This document shows positions 37,071-44,960 of a DNA stretch of 61,000 bases, piece by piece. Origin of the DNA: Cyanobacteria bacterium SZAS LIN-3 (GTDB taxonomy: Bacteria > Cyanobacteriota > Vampirovibrionia > Obscuribacterales > Obscuribacteraceae); the NCBI GenBank assembly GCA_018266215.1, contig JAFEAV010000015.1:37501-98500 (forward strand). The letters run 5' to 3'. How positions within the stretch are numbered: the first letter of the stretch is position 1; the number at the start of each line of letters is the position of its first letter. The position numbers and the translations under genes are program-made. The notes under the pieces were generated by a model that was given only the letters and a program-made list of their open reading frames with translations, searched no databases and had not been told where the DNA came from.

Positions 37071-38243
37071 CTAGCGGACTGCGGTAGCCTGCAGTTTGCG
37101 GAAAACTTCCAGCAGACTTTTGCCCGCTTCTTCCACGTCACTTTCACTGTTGTCGCGGCCGAAACTTATGCGCAGCGCCCCCTGGGCCAGGGAATCAGGC
37201 AGTCTCAAAGCGCGCAGAACGGCAGACGGTTCGATAATCCCCTGATGGCAGGCGCTACCGCTCGATACGGCAATACCTTTTAGATCGGATCGCAAGACCA
37301 TGGCTTCGCCTTCCAGTTGCGCTACGGCCACGCTCACATGGCCGGGCAAGCGATGGGCGACGTCGGCAGGTCCGGTAATTTTCAGATTTTCGCAGACCGA
37401 CAAAATCTCAAACAAGCGCTTCTGGTAAGCGGTCAGTCGCGCCGCCAGCTCAGCTTGCTCCTGGTGGGCAAGTCGGGCGGCCTCGCCGATAGCGACGATA
37501 TTAGGCAGGCCCTCGGTACCCGGGAGCAGTCCCATTTCCTGCCCGCCTCCAAAAAATATGGGCATGATATTGACCAGACGCCGCAGGAATAAAACGCCCA
37601 CACCCTTGGGAGCGCCAAACTTGTGTCCGGAGATGGAAAGGGCGGAAACAGGCAGTTTTGACAGGTCTATGGCAATTTTGCCGGGCACCTGCACGGCGTC
37701 GGTATGCATAAAAATTTCCCGACCGATTGTGGCGGCATAATCAGACACAAGCTGAGCGATTTCAGCGATTGGCTCAACCACTCCAATTTCATTATTGGCC
37801 CACATGACCGAGACGATACTTGTAGAGTCGCGCAGCGCGGCCTTGACACTATCAGTGGTGACAAAGCCCTGGGCGTCCACCGGCAGGTATGTTACTTCCC
37901 AACCGAGGGATTCCAGATAGCGAGCCGGTCCCGTCACGGAGGGATGCTCAATGGCTGTGGTGATCATATGCCTGGGCAGCGCATTGGCTTCAACAAAACG
38001 AGCCCGACCGAGGATGGCGGTGTTGTTGGAAATGGTGCCGCAACCGCTGAAGTAGACTTCCTCGGGCAAGCAGCCAAGCAATGTGGCCACTTTTTTACGG
38101 GCATCCGAAATAGCGTCCTTGGCCTGGCGACCCTGCTTGTGGATCGAGCTGGGATTGCCGAAATTATCATTTAAATAAGGCAACATCGCGCTCAGTACTT
38201 CCGGTCGTACTCGTGTCGTAGCGCTATTGTCCAGGTAAATCAC
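37071..38243 (-). CDS. iscS: Cysteine desulfurase (NifS/IscS family)
   Basis: A 390-aa PLP enzyme of fold type I. His100 in TTAIEHPSV stacks on the cofactor, Asp182 and Gln185 lie in HTDAVQVPG, Lys208 in SISGHKFGAPKG forms the Schiff base, and Cys332 in SSGSACHQG carries the persulfide. It supplies sulfur for iron-sulfur clusters or thio-modified tRNA. No iscU or mnmA lies next to it. The usual TSGATESNN is SGCGTISNN here. NifS- versus IscS-type naming is uncertain. Confidence 0.93.
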   Translation of the reverse strand: MIYLDNSATTRVRPEVLSAMLPYLNDNFGNPSSIHKQGRQAKDAISDARKKVATLLGCLPEEVYFSGCGTISNNTAILGRARFVEANALPRHMITTAIEHPSVTGPARYLESLGWEVTYLPVDAQGFVTTDSVKAALRDSTSIVSVMWANNEIGVVEPIAEIAQLVSDYAATIGREIFMHTDAVQVPGKIAIDLSKLPVSALSISGHKFGAPKGVGVLFLRRLVNIMPIFFGGGQEMGLLPGTEGLPNIVAIGEAARLAHQEQAELAARLTAYQKRLFEILSVCENLKITGPADVAHRLPGHVSVAVAQLEGEAMVLRSDLKGIAVSSGSACHQGIIEPSAVLRALRLPDSLAQGALRISFGRDNSESDVEEAGKSLLEVFRKLQATAVR

Positions 38244-38310
38244 CGCGTGTCTCCAGCCATCTCAGGTCAGTCAACATGGTAGCATTCATAGAAATTTCCC
38301 AGCAATTGTC

Positions 38311-39327
38311 ATGTTTGTAAAGCTACTGGCCCTTATATTTTTAGCTTGTCTGGCCGTTTCAGCCAATCTCTCCCTGGGTGATGTGGTGCTGGCGCCGATC
38401 TGCGCCCTGGCAACTTTATTTAAAGAAAACAGTGCCCTGGCCAGTCCCGAATATGCCGAGATGCTCTGGCAGATTCGACTGCCCCGCCTGATAGCTGCCT
38501 TTCTCGTGGGCGCGGCCCTGGCGGTATCGGGCTATCTGCTGCAGGCCCTCAGTCGTAATGATCTGGCCGACCCCTATCTCACCGGAGTATCGAGCGGAGC
38601 GGCCCTGGGAGCCGCAGGCGCCATCCTCATGCACGCCGATCTCAGCTTGATTCCCATTTTTGCCTTCGTCGGCGGACTGGGGGCCAGCTTCCTGGTGGCG
38701 CAGTTGGCCCGCCTCAAAACCGAATCCGGCTACTACGGCGGCATCTCGGTGCCGCGCCTGCTCCTGGCCGGCATTGCCCTTTCAGCTATTGTCACCGCCG
38801 TCATCCAGCTGGCCATGAATGCCTTCGGCACACAACTAATGGCCCAGGGCCTCAATCTCTGGGTACTGGGCGGCTTATCGGGACGCACCTGGCCCGAAAT
38901 CACCCCCGCATCCATTTATATAGCAATCGGTCTGGGTCTGGCGCTGCTGGCGGCCAAACCCCTGCGCCTGCTTTCCCTGGGAGAAGAAGCGGCTGCCTCT
39001 CTGGGCCTGAATGTGCCACTGAGCCAGCTTTTCATACTTGCCGCCGCCGTGCTCCTCTCCAGTTGTGCCGTGGCCCTCAGTGGATTGATAGGTTTTGTCG
39101 GCCTGGTGGCGCCGCATCTCACCCGCAGACTTTTCCCGCGGGGCGAAAGGATACAGATAATCAGCTGTGCTCTGGTTGGTGCCATCATCACGCTGGTGGC
39201 CGATCTCTTCGCCCGGGTGCTCATGCCCAGCCAGGAGCTGCCCCTGGGCGCACTCATGGCCGTGGCCGGCGGGCCGTTTTTTATCGCCCTGCTCTCGCGC
39301 TCAATCGACAGGCTGGAAACGACCTGA
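38311..39327 (+). CDS. FecCD/BtuC-type ABC transporter permease
   Basis: A 338-aa protein with about ten hydrophobic segments and FecCD family text: WQIRLPRLIAAFLVGAALAV, LTGVSSGAALGAA, and the coupling region GFVGLVAPHLTRRLF. Such permeases import iron-siderophore, haem or cobalamin with a periplasmic binding protein. The stop TGA overlaps the ATG of the ATPase gene (TGATG), so translation is coupled. No binding-protein gene lies beside it. Confidence 0.93.
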   Translation: MFVKLLALIFLACLAVSANLSLGDVVLAPICALATLFKENSALASPEYAEMLWQIRLPRLIAAFLVGAALAVSGYLLQALSRNDLADPYLTGVSSGAALGAAGAILMHADLSLIPIFAFVGGLGASFLVAQLARLKTESGYYGGISVPRLLLAGIALSAIVTAVIQLAMNAFGTQLMAQGLNLWVLGGLSGRTWPEITPASIYIAIGLGLALLAAKPLRLLSLGEEAAASLGLNVPLSQLFILAAAVLLSSCAVALSGLIGFVGLVAPHLTRRLFPRGERIQIISCALVGAIITLVADLFARVLMPSQELPLGALMAVAGGPFFIALLSRSIDRLETT

Positions 39328-40148
39328 TGACACTAGCCGCCAAAAATCTTACCCTTTCTTACGGCCGTCCCCAGCGGGCGCTACCGGCACCCGCGGCGGT
39401 TTTAACCGGGGCCGATGTAAAAGTCGAGCGCGGTCAAGCCCTGGTTTTGCAGGGGCCGAACGGTTCGGGCAAGTCCACACTGATGAAAGCTCTGGCGCGC
39501 AAACTGCGCCCCGCCGCCGGGGAAGTCACCCTCGACGGCAAAGACATCTGGCAAATGGGTGTACAGAGCTTTGCCCAGAAAATCGCCTATGTGCCGCAGA
39601 CTTTGACCGCGCCTCCTTTTATGACTGTCTTTGAACTGGTCGCCCTGGGCCGTTCGCCCCACCAGAGGACCTTCCAGCTCAGCTTGAACGAGAACGACAG
39701 GGCGCTCATCGACCAGTCCTTGCGCCGCTGCGGCGTCGAGGGATTGCGGGACAAACTGGTCTCACAACTATCCGGCGGCGAACGCCAGCGCACGGTGATC
39801 GCCATGGCCCTGACCCAGGGGCCTGATTATTTGCTGCTGGACGAACCAACAGCCAGTCTGGATTTTCGCTATCAAATAGAACTTATCGATCTGCTCGGCC
39901 AGCTGAAAGAAGACGGCCTGGGCATAGCGCTCATCCTGCACGATTTAAATATTGCCGCACAGCTGGCCGATACGGTCGCCCTGATTGGAGGGGACTCGGA
40001 TGCAGGCCTCGGGCCCTCGCGCATCATCGCCCAGGGTCCGGTCGAGGAAGTCTTTGCCCGCGAGACGCTGCAACGAGTCTTTGCCGTGGACATCGAAATA
40101 CTAAAGGGCGTGGGCAAAGATGTCTATCTGCCCACGCGCCTTAAATAG
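39327..40148 (+). CDS. ABC transporter ATP-binding protein (FecE/BtuD type)
   Basis: A 273-aa ATPase starting at the ATG that overlaps the permease stop. It has Walker A GPNGSGKST, a Q-loop in AYVPQTLTAP, the signature LSGGERQRT, Walker B YLLLDEPTA and the switch His in LILHDLN. It energises the FecCD permease upstream. A longer open frame begins inside the permease gene and is not supported. The last 60 residues include a short glycine/aspartate insert (GGDSDAGLG). Confidence 0.93.
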   Translation: MTLAAKNLTLSYGRPQRALPAPAAVLTGADVKVERGQALVLQGPNGSGKSTLMKALARKLRPAAGEVTLDGKDIWQMGVQSFAQKIAYVPQTLTAPPFMTVFELVALGRSPHQRTFQLSLNENDRALIDQSLRRCGVEGLRDKLVSQLSGGERQRTVIAMALTQGPDYLLLDEPTASLDFRYQIELIDLLGQLKEDGLGIALILHDLNIAAQLADTVALIGGDSDAGLGPSRIIAQGPVEEVFARETLQRVFAVDIEILKGVGKDVYLPTRLK

Positions 40149-40173
40149 TTGATTTGACCAGATTGCGGACCGG

Positions 40174-40902
40174 TTAACCCCAACCGCGGTTGATGTAGCC
40201 ATAGCGCTGACGCTCAGCCAGACGGCGTTGCTCCATTGCATAATAGTAGCCATCGCCACCATATCCGTAGCTATCGTAACCGGAGGAATAGCCGCCCCAT
40301 TCGCGCGGTCCGAGTACCGAGCCGGTAACGAATCCGGGCACGAAGCCGCGTCCGAACATCTGACCGCCGCCGACCAGTCTGGCACCGGCGCCCACGGCAA
40401 CTCCAGTGAGCAGACCTTCGGCCAGTCGGCCAAAGAATCTTCCAACTTGATCACCGCCGGAACTGTGACGATAACGGGGCTCGACTTCATAGTCGCCGCC
40501 GCTGACAGGTCGATACTGGCGAGGACAATCGTCGCCGTAATACGGCTGGGCTAAGCGCCCGCGATTTTCCAGCACCCATTGAGATTGTCGGCTTTCCTGC
40601 ACCTGTCTATAGGTGTCGGAATAATCCTGAGGTATCCAGCTGCCCTGGCCCCTGCCCATGCGACCATCACCACCCTGGTTGATGATTACAGTTGAGCCGG
40701 CCTCGGCATAAATGATATTGGCGCCGTCGCGGATAGTGACATAGCCATCCCTGCCGGTGGTGCGATGATTGTCGCCTCGCTGCGGACACTGATAATCCAC
40801 ATAAGCGTCCTGCTGAAACCGGTTTGGTCCCGCCTGGACATCGTTTCTCTGCGTGTCAAAGAAATTGACGTCGCTTGAATCTTGGCTGTGCCCTTTACCC
40901 AT
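40174..40902 (-). CDS. Hypothetical Gly/Tyr/Arg-rich protein
   Basis: A 242-aa product beginning MGKGHSQDSSD with no signal peptide. The N-terminal part has a strand pattern (GYVTIRDGANIIYAEAGSTV). The middle includes a mildly hydrophobic Gly-rich helix (RLAEGLLTGVAVGAGARLVG), and the tail is Gly/Tyr/Ser-rich (YGYGGDGYYYAMEQRR). I do not recognise it. A strong TTGACA -35 and a 14-bp palindrome lie upstream, suggesting regulated expression. Confidence 0.65.
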   Translation of the reverse strand: MGKGHSQDSSDVNFFDTQRNDVQAGPNRFQQDAYVDYQCPQRGDNHRTTGRDGYVTIRDGANIIYAEAGSTVIINQGGDGRMGRGQGSWIPQDYSDTYRQVQESRQSQWVLENRGRLAQPYYGDDCPRQYRPVSGGDYEVEPRYRHSSGGDQVGRFFGRLAEGLLTGVAVGAGARLVGGGQMFGRGFVPGFVTGSVLGPREWGGYSSGYDSYGYGGDGYYYAMEQRRLAERQRYGYINRGWG

Positions 40903-40971
40903 TTGCTGTATCTCCTAGAAAACGCGAGTGGCAATTCCGCAATGACCACTTGTGCTCGCATCTATGTCTAT

Positions 40972-40999
40972 ACATTACCGTCGAGAATTTGACTGTCAA
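40972..40999 (-). promoter_or_regulatory. Promoter of the Gly/Tyr-rich gene
   Basis: On the minus strand TTGACA (40999-40994) is followed after 16 nt by TAATGT (40977-40972), about 70 nt before the start codon at 40902. The -35 is perfect, the -10 weak; TATAGA further along is an alternative with poor spacing. Confidence 0.45.
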
Positions 41000-41013
41000 T
41001 GGGAAAATTCCCA
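41000..41013. promoter_or_regulatory. 14-bp palindrome abutting the -35 element
   Basis: TGGGAAAATTCCCA is a perfect palindrome immediately upstream of the TTGACA of the neighbouring minus-strand promoter, a position suited to an operator or activator site. The binding factor is unknown. Confidence 0.4.
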
Positions 41014-41083
41014 CAAGGTAATTGTGATAAGCGTCTCAGAACGCGCCTGATACCAACATACACCAGGACGCGGATCTATATAA

Positions 41084-41101
41084 GGACCCGGATGAAGGTC
41101 C
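41084..41101 (-). terminator. Weak hairpin downstream of dgkA
   Basis: GGACC (41084-41088) and GGTCC (41097-41101) flank an 8-nt loop 11 nt after the dgkA stop. Read on the minus strand it is followed by TTATAT only, so termination is uncertain. Confidence 0.3.
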
Positions 41102-41111
41102 GATTGTGAAT

Positions 41112-41900
41112 TTATGTCTGGCCGATCAGCAGGGCAAAAAGGCGCGGAGCGAAAACAGTCAGCCCCACAAGAACAGCGGTGACGGCGGCGATCAGAACAG
41201 CCCCGGCGGCGGTGTCCTTGGCCAGGCGGGCCGACTCATGATGGCGGAAATGCGCCTGGATGTCGGTGATGTGCTCGAGGGCCGTGTTCACATACTCGGC
41301 GAAGAAAACAAAGCCAGTGGCCAGAATCAAAGATAGACAGCCGGCATAATCAACCTGCAAGAGAAAGGCCAGGAGAAAAACCATGACCGAAATGACGCAG
41401 TGAATGCGCACATTGCGCTGACCGGCAAAACCGGACTTGAGTCCGTGGATGGCATGATAGAAGGATTCGGTGACGCTGCCCGAGCGACCGGTTTTATGGT
41501 CCCAGTCATCCCCCCTGGACTTGGCCGCGTCCCTGGAGCCGGAGGCCAATGCCTCGGCGACCTCGCCGTCGCAGTCATCGTCGCTAAAAACTTCAGTGGG
41601 CTGGCTTTCATCCAGACCCCAGCGCAAAAATCTGCGCCCCCGGCCCTTGACCGGAGCCGGCTCCTGCACCGCGGCAGCAAGCAATTCGGCGTCAGTGAGC
41701 TCTACATCGCGCTCAAAGGGTGAATCTTCACAGGGCAGGGCCTCAAAGACAGTGAGACCGGCAAGTTTTTTAGGTGCATCTTTTTCGGCCTCGGCACTGG
41801 AGCTATGGCCGTGGCGATTTTTATGGGCGCTCATGGAGATAACGGTGGACTTGCGTCCAGGCTTGCCGCCATGCCCCTTAAAAGTACCGTCGTCAGCCAT
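41112..41900 (-). CDS. dgkA: Diacylglycerol/undecaprenol kinase with long N-terminal extension
   Basis: A product of about 262 aa starting at the ATG giving MADDGTFKG. The C-terminal 120 residues are a DgkA-type kinase with FYHAIHGLKSGFAGQRNVRI, then three membrane helices and the catalytic AEYVNTALEHITD motif. In Gram-positive relatives and many other bacteria such enzymes phosphorylate undecaprenol for wall synthesis. The first 140 residues are hydrophilic and acidic and are not part of the family, making it about twice the usual length. It lies 140 nt downstream of ybeY on the same strand, the usual ybeY-dgkA order. Confidence 0.88.
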   Translation of the reverse strand: MADDGTFKGHGGKPGRKSTVISMSAHKNRHGHSSSAEAEKDAPKKLAGLTVFEALPCEDSPFERDVELTDAELLAAAVQEPAPVKGRGRRFLRWGLDESQPTEVFSDDDCDGEVAEALASGSRDAAKSRGDDWDHKTGRSGSVTESFYHAIHGLKSGFAGQRNVRIHCVISVMVFLLAFLLQVDYAGCLSLILATGFVFFAEYVNTALEHITDIQAHFRHHESARLAKDTAAGAVLIAAVTAVLVGLTVFAPRLFALLIGQT

Positions 41901-42040
41901 TAATGGGCACCAAAGCCTACTCGTCAAGATACAACAGTCAATTTTAGTCTCTATTGCCTACAAAAACCAGCAATTAAGAAGCCAAGCTAAGCCCTTTAGC
42001 CCCGCTGGCGCGTAATTTTTTCATAATAAAAACAACCGTC

Positions 42041-42541
42041 TCAGGCGCGTTTGATGCCGGCGGCCCTGAGAATACGCTTCTGGCGGCCGAACATGTCCTT
42101 TTCCTCCGCCGGCGTCATGTGGTCAAAACCCAACACATGCAGCACCCCGTGGACAAAGAGGAAGCTCAACTCGCGCTCCAGGCTGTGGCCAAACTCCTCG
42201 GCCTGCTCGCGCGCCCGCTCCAGCGAGATTATCACCTCGCCCACTTCCCACTCATCCAGCACCGGAGGCGGCTCCAGCTCCAGGGGAAAGGAGAGCACAT
42301 CGGTGGCTTTGTTGATGCCGCGCCAGTCTTTGTTGATCACGGCGATGGCTTTATTGGAGACCAGAGCAACCGAAAGCGAACCATGGGCAAAAATTTGCTT
42401 TAGTTGCCTTTTTTTTAACCAGGCCGGAGGCGACTCGCCCAGCTCCCGGTCGATAAGGCCGAGAAGCCGCTCAAAATCCTGGCTGAGCGCCTTGCCGTCT
42501 ACCGGCTCCCGGCGTTGCTTATTGTGAAAGGCTATCTTCAA
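42041..42541 (-). CDS. ybeY: Endoribonuclease YbeY (16S rRNA maturation)
   Basis: A 166-aa protein with the zinc-binding HGVLHVLGFDH signature (H-x3-H-x5-H) near the C-terminus and the family text INKDWRGINKATDVLSFPLE. YbeY takes part in 16S rRNA 3'-end processing and ribosome quality control. The start is a TTG preceded by AAGAAG. It is divergent from the rimP-nusA operon, so ribosome-biogenesis genes face each other across a shared 150-nt regulatory region. Confidence 0.92.
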   Translation of the reverse strand: MKIAFHNKQRREPVDGKALSQDFERLLGLIDRELGESPPAWLKKRQLKQIFAHGSLSVALVSNKAIAVINKDWRGINKATDVLSFPLELEPPPVLDEWEVGEVIISLERAREQAEEFGHSLERELSFLFVHGVLHVLGFDHMTPAEEKDMFGRQKRILRAAGIKRA

Positions 42542-42547
42542 TTCTTC

Positions 42548-42576
42548 TTGCCTTGCTCCCTTAATGGTGTTAGTAT
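42548..42576 (+). promoter_or_regulatory. Candidate promoter of the rimP-nusA-infB operon
   Basis: TTGCCT (42548-42553) and TAGTAT (42571-42576) are spaced by 17 nt and match 4 of 6 consensus positions each. They lie upstream of the attenuator-like hairpin and of rimP. Confidence 0.4.
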
Positions 42577-42619
42577 CCCACCCGATATAGATTTTGATTG
42601 TAATGACATAAATTTTAGT

Positions 42620-42651
42620 CGTAGGCTTCCAGATGAGAGCCTACGGCATTT
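42620..42651 (+). terminator. Attenuator-like intrinsic terminator in the rimP leader
   Basis: CGTAGGCT (42620-42627) pairs perfectly with AGCCTACG (42638-42645) over a 10-nt loop, followed by GCATTTTTG. It lies 40 nt before the rimP ATG and after the divergent ybeY start, so it can only act on transcripts heading into rimP. A regulated leader terminator, as with nusA autogenous control elsewhere, is a reasonable inference. Confidence 0.6.
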
Positions 42652-42690
42652 TTGTGTCTGTACCGATTTAGAGTATTGACCAGAGCCCCG

Positions 42691-43377
42691 ATGCCAACCA
42701 ATAAAAGCGCCGAACAAGCCATAGAAACAGTCACGGCCCTGGCCGAGGAGATTGTGCAGGCACTGGGCATGAGCCTGGTGGAAATTCATTTTGGTCAGGC
42801 AGGCAGGCAGAAAAGCCTGGAAGTGACCATCTATCGCCGCGAGGGCAAGGTCAGCCTCTCCGACTGCGAACAGGTCAGCCGAGAGCTGGACGCCAGACTG
42901 GAGCAATTGCAGGACCAGGTGGCCTTTTTCCACGGGCCCTATGTACTGGATGTGGCCAGCCCGGGTATCGACCGGCTGCTCAAAAGCCCGCGTGAATTTG
43001 AAATCTTCAGCGGTCTACAGGTGGAAGTAAAAACCAAAATCAACACCAGTGAAAGCTCACTGGGTCAGCACTTCGTGGGAGTGCTGGAAAAAGTCGGCAA
43101 TGACGAATTGCATCTGAGCAATGTCAAACCGGCACCACAAAAGACTTTTGGCAATGCCGGCAAGGGCGCTAAAAAGCCCTCGCATAAAAAGGCGCCGCCG
43201 CCGGAGGCTATCAAATCTCTGGTCGTGCCCCTCAAACAAGTGATACAAGTGCGACTCCATCCAGAGTTATTGAAAAATCTCAAAGCCCTGGACATCGATG
43301 CTGAAATCAGCTCGGGGGCTGCAAATTGCGATGGTGTCGAGGCACCGGATGCAATCGAAACAGACATAACAATCTAA
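42691..43377 (+). CDS. rimP: Ribosome maturation factor RimP
   Basis: A product of about 228 aa from ATG 42691. It has the two RimP domains: an N-terminal alpha/beta part ending in YVLDVASPGIDRLLKSPREF, and a C-terminal Sm-like barrel. A Lys/Pro-rich insertion (about residues 150-180, GNAGKGAKKPSHKKAPPPEA) enlarges the second domain, and an acidic tail follows. RimP assists 30S assembly. First gene of the operon with nusA, rnpM, infB, rbfA and truB. A longer reading (from 42652) overlaps the attenuator region and is unlikely. Confidence 0.9.
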   Translation: MPTNKSAEQAIETVTALAEEIVQALGMSLVEIHFGQAGRQKSLEVTIYRREGKVSLSDCEQVSRELDARLEQLQDQVAFFHGPYVLDVASPGIDRLLKSPREFEIFSGLQVEVKTKINTSESSLGQHFVGVLEKVGNDELHLSNVKPAPQKTFGNAGKGAKKPSHKKAPPPEAIKSLVVPLKQVIQVRLHPELLKNLKALDIDAEISSGAANCDGVEAPDAIETDITI

Positions 43378-43414
43378 AAATAGTTCAGTGTTGGTTTAAA
43401 CCGGGGAGGTTTAT

Positions 43415-44548
43415 GTGATCAAAATAGGCGACAAGCTCCTTGAAGCAGCTGAGGAGCTGGAAAGGGAGCGGAATATCCCGCAGGAAGAATTTATATCCTA
43501 CGTCTGCGACGCTATTGTTGCCGCCTATAAGAAGAAGGTGCCTGACCACGATGTGGAAGGCGTACGGGCCATCTTCGACACAGAAACCGGCGAAATCGGC
43601 ATCTTCGCTCCCAAGGAAGTGGTCGATAAAGTCAGCAATGAATATCACGAAATCGGCCTCAGCGACGCCCAGGATCTCATTCCCGACGTCACCGTCGGCG
43701 AAGTACTGGAAATCGAAGTCACACCCAAGGACTTCTCCGAGTTTGGTCGTATCGCCGCTCAGACAGCCAAGCAGCTGATCACCCAGCGCCTGCGCGAAGC
43801 CGAGAAAGAATTAATCAAGAAAGAATTCGAAGCCCGTAAAGGCACCTGCACCACCGGTCAGATCGAGCGTATCGAAGTCATCAGCAATTCGCGCAACAAC
43901 GTCATCGTCAACCTCGGTCGCGTTGAAGGCTGCATGCCCAGCCGCGAACAGCTCCCCGGTGAAACCTACCGCGTGGGCAACAGAGTACGCGTGTATGTAC
44001 TGGAGTTGCGCGACACCGGTCGCGTGCCGCAGATCATTGTTTCGCAGGCTCATCCGGAGCTGGTGCGCGAACTCTTCGAACTCTACGTACCGGAAATCGA
44101 AGACGGCACAGTCGAAATCAAATCCATCGCCCGTGAAGCCGGCTATCGTACAAAGATTGCCGTACACTCCGAAGATGCCGATGTCGACCCGGTCGGCGCC
44201 TGTATCGGTACCAGAGGCGTACGTATTCAAAACGTCGTTGCCGAATTGCGCAACGAAAAAATCGACGTCATCCGCTATTCCACCGATCCTGTGGACTACA
44301 TCTCCAACGCCCTTTCACCGGCCCGCATTACAACGGTAGCCCTCTACGAAGAAGGCCCGGAACAGGGTGGTAAACGGGCAGAGGTTATCGTGCCCGACGA
44401 CCAGTTGTCGCTGGCCATCGGCCGCGGTGGACAGAACGTCCGCCTCGCCGCCAAGCTCACCGGCTGGAAGATCGACATCAAGTCTGAAAGCCAGGCTGGT
44501 GGCTCCTTCCGCAACATGAATCAAGCTCTTGACGAGCTCACCACTTAG
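43415..44548 (+). CDS. nusA: Transcription termination/antitermination factor NusA
   Basis: A 377-aa protein with the RNA-polymerase-binding N-terminal domain (SYVCDAIVAAYKKKVPDHDV), an S1 domain (VIVNLGRVEGCMPSREQLPG) and two KH domains (CIGTRGVRIQNVVAELRNEK; LAIGRGGQNVRLAAKLTGW). It controls pausing, termination and antitermination. The C-terminal acidic repeats of proteobacterial NusA are absent, as in many other phyla. The start is a GTG with an excellent GGGGAGG 5 nt upstream. It is 37 nt downstream of rimP. Confidence 0.95.
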   Translation: MIKIGDKLLEAAEELERERNIPQEEFISYVCDAIVAAYKKKVPDHDVEGVRAIFDTETGEIGIFAPKEVVDKVSNEYHEIGLSDAQDLIPDVTVGEVLEIEVTPKDFSEFGRIAAQTAKQLITQRLREAEKELIKKEFEARKGTCTTGQIERIEVISNSRNNVIVNLGRVEGCMPSREQLPGETYRVGNRVRVYVLELRDTGRVPQIIVSQAHPELVRELFELYVPEIEDGTVEIKSIAREAGYRTKIAVHSEDADVDPVGACIGTRGVRIQNVVAELRNEKIDVIRYSTDPVDYISNALSPARITTVALYEEGPEQGGKRAEVIVPDDQLSLAIGRGGQNVRLAAKLTGWKIDIKSESQAGGSFRNMNQALDELTT

Positions 44549-44550
44549 TC

Positions 44551-44960
44551 ATGGTCAGAGGAGATAGACCTTCATCAACGCGTCGAAAGCTAAATCTAGA
44601 GCCAGTTCCAACGAACGACTGTGTGTATCCTGCCGGAAACTAAAAGCCCGGCATGACCTCATACGGATAACCTGCGATTATCGAAATCGTAACGTTATGC
44701 TCAACAATGGCGCAGTTGACACGGGATCGGGTGTTCTCCAGGGACGTTCGGCTTACGTCTGCAAAACCACAACCTGTCTGGAGATCGCTCTCAAGACAGC
44801 AAAACTGAAGCACGCCCTCGAGGGCCGCAAAAAGAAAGGTCAGGAGGCCGCAAGGCGAGTCTCCTGGCCGCTTGAAGCACAACTAATTCACAGCCTCTTT
44901 GCAGAATGTTCAGATCAAGAAAAAACATGCCAAAATACTGAGGTACACAGGGAGAGCTGA
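44551..44960 (+). pseudogene. rnpM: rnpM (YlxR/DUF448), apparent -1 frameshift near 44616
   Basis: Between nusA and infB, where ylxR/rnpM normally lies, one frame from ATG 44551 reads MVRGDRPSSTRRKLNLEPVP and hits a stop at 44641. A second frame, open from about 44571 to the TGA at 44960, continues with RLCVSCRKLKARHDLIRI, later GRSAYVCKTTTCLEIALKT, the two halves of the YlxR fold. Joining them needs a -1 shift at about 44614-44618 (AAC then CGA). The second frame has no ATG, GTG or TTG until 44697, inside the domain. RnpM binds RNase P RNA in some bacteria. It may be a sequencing or assembly error, a true mutation or recoding. infB starts right after its stop. Confidence 0.8.

Noticed and set aside
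39063..39326. 88-codon N-terminal extension of the ABC ATPase
   Set aside because: It is inside the permease gene; the ATG at 39327 overlapping the permease stop starts exactly at the expected ATPase N-terminus.
44697..44960. Intact 87-aa protein between nusA and infB
   Set aside because: Starting at 44697 would remove the first half of the YlxR fold, including the LCVSC motif that is open in the same frame upstream; a frameshifted rnpM explains the data better.
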